Assembly: GCA_902494815.1 (NCBI GenBank)
Contig: CABUVB010000114.1
Location: 1-5,993 of the forward strand
Source: an uncultured Collinsella sp.
GTDB lineage: Bacteria > Actinomycetota > Coriobacteriia > Coriobacteriales > Coriobacteriaceae
Length of the DNA stretch: 5,993 nt
Direction: 5' to 3'
Shown: positions 5,453 through 5,993 of the stretch, piece by piece
How positions within the stretch are numbered: the stretch's first letter is position 1
Layout: the number at the start of each line of letters is the position of its first letter
The notes under the pieces: model-generated
What the model saw: the letters and a program-made list of their open reading frames with translations, nothing else
The model's database searches: none
Told to the model about the DNA's origin: nothing
Position numbers and translations under genes: made by a program

Positions 5453-5481
5453 AGCGAGCGGGCTCCGGGTGCGGCAAGGTG
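5453..5481 (+). repeat. Partial second copy of an arm of the 2121-2253 palindrome
   Basis: AGCGAGCGGGC (5453-5463) and GGCAAGGTG (5473-5481), separated by 9 nt, occur with the same order and the same 9-nt spacing on the minus strand of the other gap (2228-2238 and 2210-2218). Both copies lie in non-coding gaps. No gene is supported in 5422-5570. Confidence 0.5.
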
Positions 5482-5493
5482 ACGTGAAACAAG

Positions 5494-5520
5494 CGGGCGC
5501 TGACCTTTTGGTCGCGCCCG
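5494..5520 (-). terminator. Hairpin with minus-strand U-rich tail, likely terminator for larE
   Basis: CGGGCGC (5494-5500) pairs with GCGCCCG (5514-5520), then GACC (5502-5505) with GGTC (5510-5513), with one bulged T and a TTTT loop. Reading the minus strand, the stem is followed by CTTGTTTC, a short U-rich tail. It lies 77 nt beyond the larE stop codon. Confidence 0.55.
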
Positions 5521-5570
5521 TGAAGTTGAGCGTCAGATTGCCGTGCCCGGGGCCTGCGCAGCGCCGAGCG

Positions 5571-5597
5571 GTTACGCCGTTTGTAAAACGGCGTAAC
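5571..5597 (-). other. Perfect 12-bp hairpin immediately after the larE stop codon
   Basis: GTTACGCCGTTT (5571-5582) pairs fully with AAACGGCGTAAC (5586-5597) around a 3-nt loop, starting directly at the larE stop on the minus strand. No U-run follows in that direction. It resembles the hairpin at 2097-2120 in position and in its CGTTT...AAACG inner stem. Confidence 0.55.
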
Positions 5598-5993
5598 TTA
5601 AAGATTCATGTTGCCGTGGATGTAGGGGGTGACCTCGGGGGAGATATGGTCGCAGCCCAGCTCGCGCAGCGCGGACTCGATAACGGCGGGCAGCGGGGTC
5701 TTGCCCTTGTCGTCGACGGCGGCACCGCCGAGGGTGGCAATCTTGGCGACATCTGCGGGTGCGGCCTCGATATGCATGCAGCCGCCGACCAGGCGTGCGC
5801 GGACCTGAGCCAAGTCAAGATCGTGCAGGTAATCCTCGCAGGCGCGGATTAAATCGACCTTCTCGCGCGTAAGCTCTTCGCCCGTGGGGACGCGCGTGGC
5901 AAGGCAGGCTCCCGCCGGCAGGTTCCAAACGGGATAGCCCCATGCGCGCAGCAGCTCGCGCTCTTCGTCCTTGGTAAAGCCGACCTCCATAAG
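5598..5993 (-). CDS. larE: LarE-like ATP-dependent sacrificial sulfur transferase, C-terminal part (5' end outside window)
   Basis: The 131 visible residues match the C-terminal half of LarE, which in nickel-pincer cofactor synthesis activates a carboxylated pyridinium substrate and gives it sulfur; the cofactor serves lactate racemase and related enzymes. The reading frame continues past the window edge, so the Met at 5988-5990 is probably internal. Key stretches, numbering from that Met, are GFTKDEERELLRAWGYPVW (4-22) and PAGACLATRVPTGEELT (25-41). In the second, Cys29 sits where the sacrificial cysteine of Lactobacillus plantarum LarE lies. The end YIHGNMN matches the usual YRSGSMN. The C-terminal part is unusual: ARLVGGCMHIE replaces the typical VRHHGDLARIE, and further cysteines occur at 51, 71 and 113. 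It is convergent with the sugar operon and probably unrelated to it. The LarE family is likely; another member of the ATP-pyrophosphatase/ExsB superfamily is the alternative. Confidence 0.85.
   Translation of the reverse strand, partial: LMEVGFTKDEERELLRAWGYPVWNLPAGACLATRVPTGEELTREKVDLIRACEDYLHDLDLAQVRARLVGGCMHIEAAPADVAKIATLGGAAVDDKGKTPLPAVIESALRELGCDHISPEVTPYIHGNMNL

Noticed and set aside
5220..5852. Plus-strand open frame (210 codons) running from the IIA gene into larE
   Set aside because: It overlaps the end of IIA out of frame, crosses the terminator and hairpin region, and runs opposite the LarE-like gene; its translation matches nothing.

Overview
The window is GC-rich and densely coded. 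It looks like a chromosomal segment from a high-GC Gram-positive gut bacterium, most likely Coriobacteriia (Collinsella or a relative). That placement is an inference from base composition, codon style, strong GGAGG-type ribosome binding sites and the gene set; no rRNA or other marker is present to prove it.

Positions 1-5290 carry six plus-strand genes that read as one carbohydrate operon. In order they are: the C-terminal part of a fructose-family PTS membrane component (IIC, cut by the window start), a divergent GatZ/KbaZ-type tagatose-bisphosphate aldolase subunit, a short TalC/FSA-type transaldolase, the N- and C-terminal halves of a split transketolase, and a separate PTS IIA phosphocarrier. 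A bidirectional-looking terminator follows at 5333-5375. Positions 5598-5993 hold, on the minus strand and convergent, the C-terminal part of a LarE-like sulfur transferase, the sulfur-inserting enzyme of nickel-pincer cofactor synthesis.

The PTS parts would import and phosphorylate a sugar, ketose or polyol. The aldolase-family protein, transaldolase and transketolase would then feed the products through the non-oxidative pentose phosphate reactions. The substrate cannot be read from the sequence, and no GatY-type catalytic aldolase, kinase, dehydrogenase or regulator is visible.

The non-coding gaps are the least ordinary part. The 144-nt gap before the aldolase-family gene has an A-B-A'-B' arrangement of complementary segments, the topology of an RNA pseudoknot. 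The 218-nt gap before the transaldolase holds a perfect hairpin and a roughly 130-bp imperfect palindrome. One arm of that palindrome is partly repeated, in opposite orientation, in the 307-nt gap between the IIA and larE genes. That last gap also holds several hairpins and a cluster of CAGGT/ACCTG words. No tRNA, rRNA, CRISPR array, transposase or complete insertion sequence was seen.
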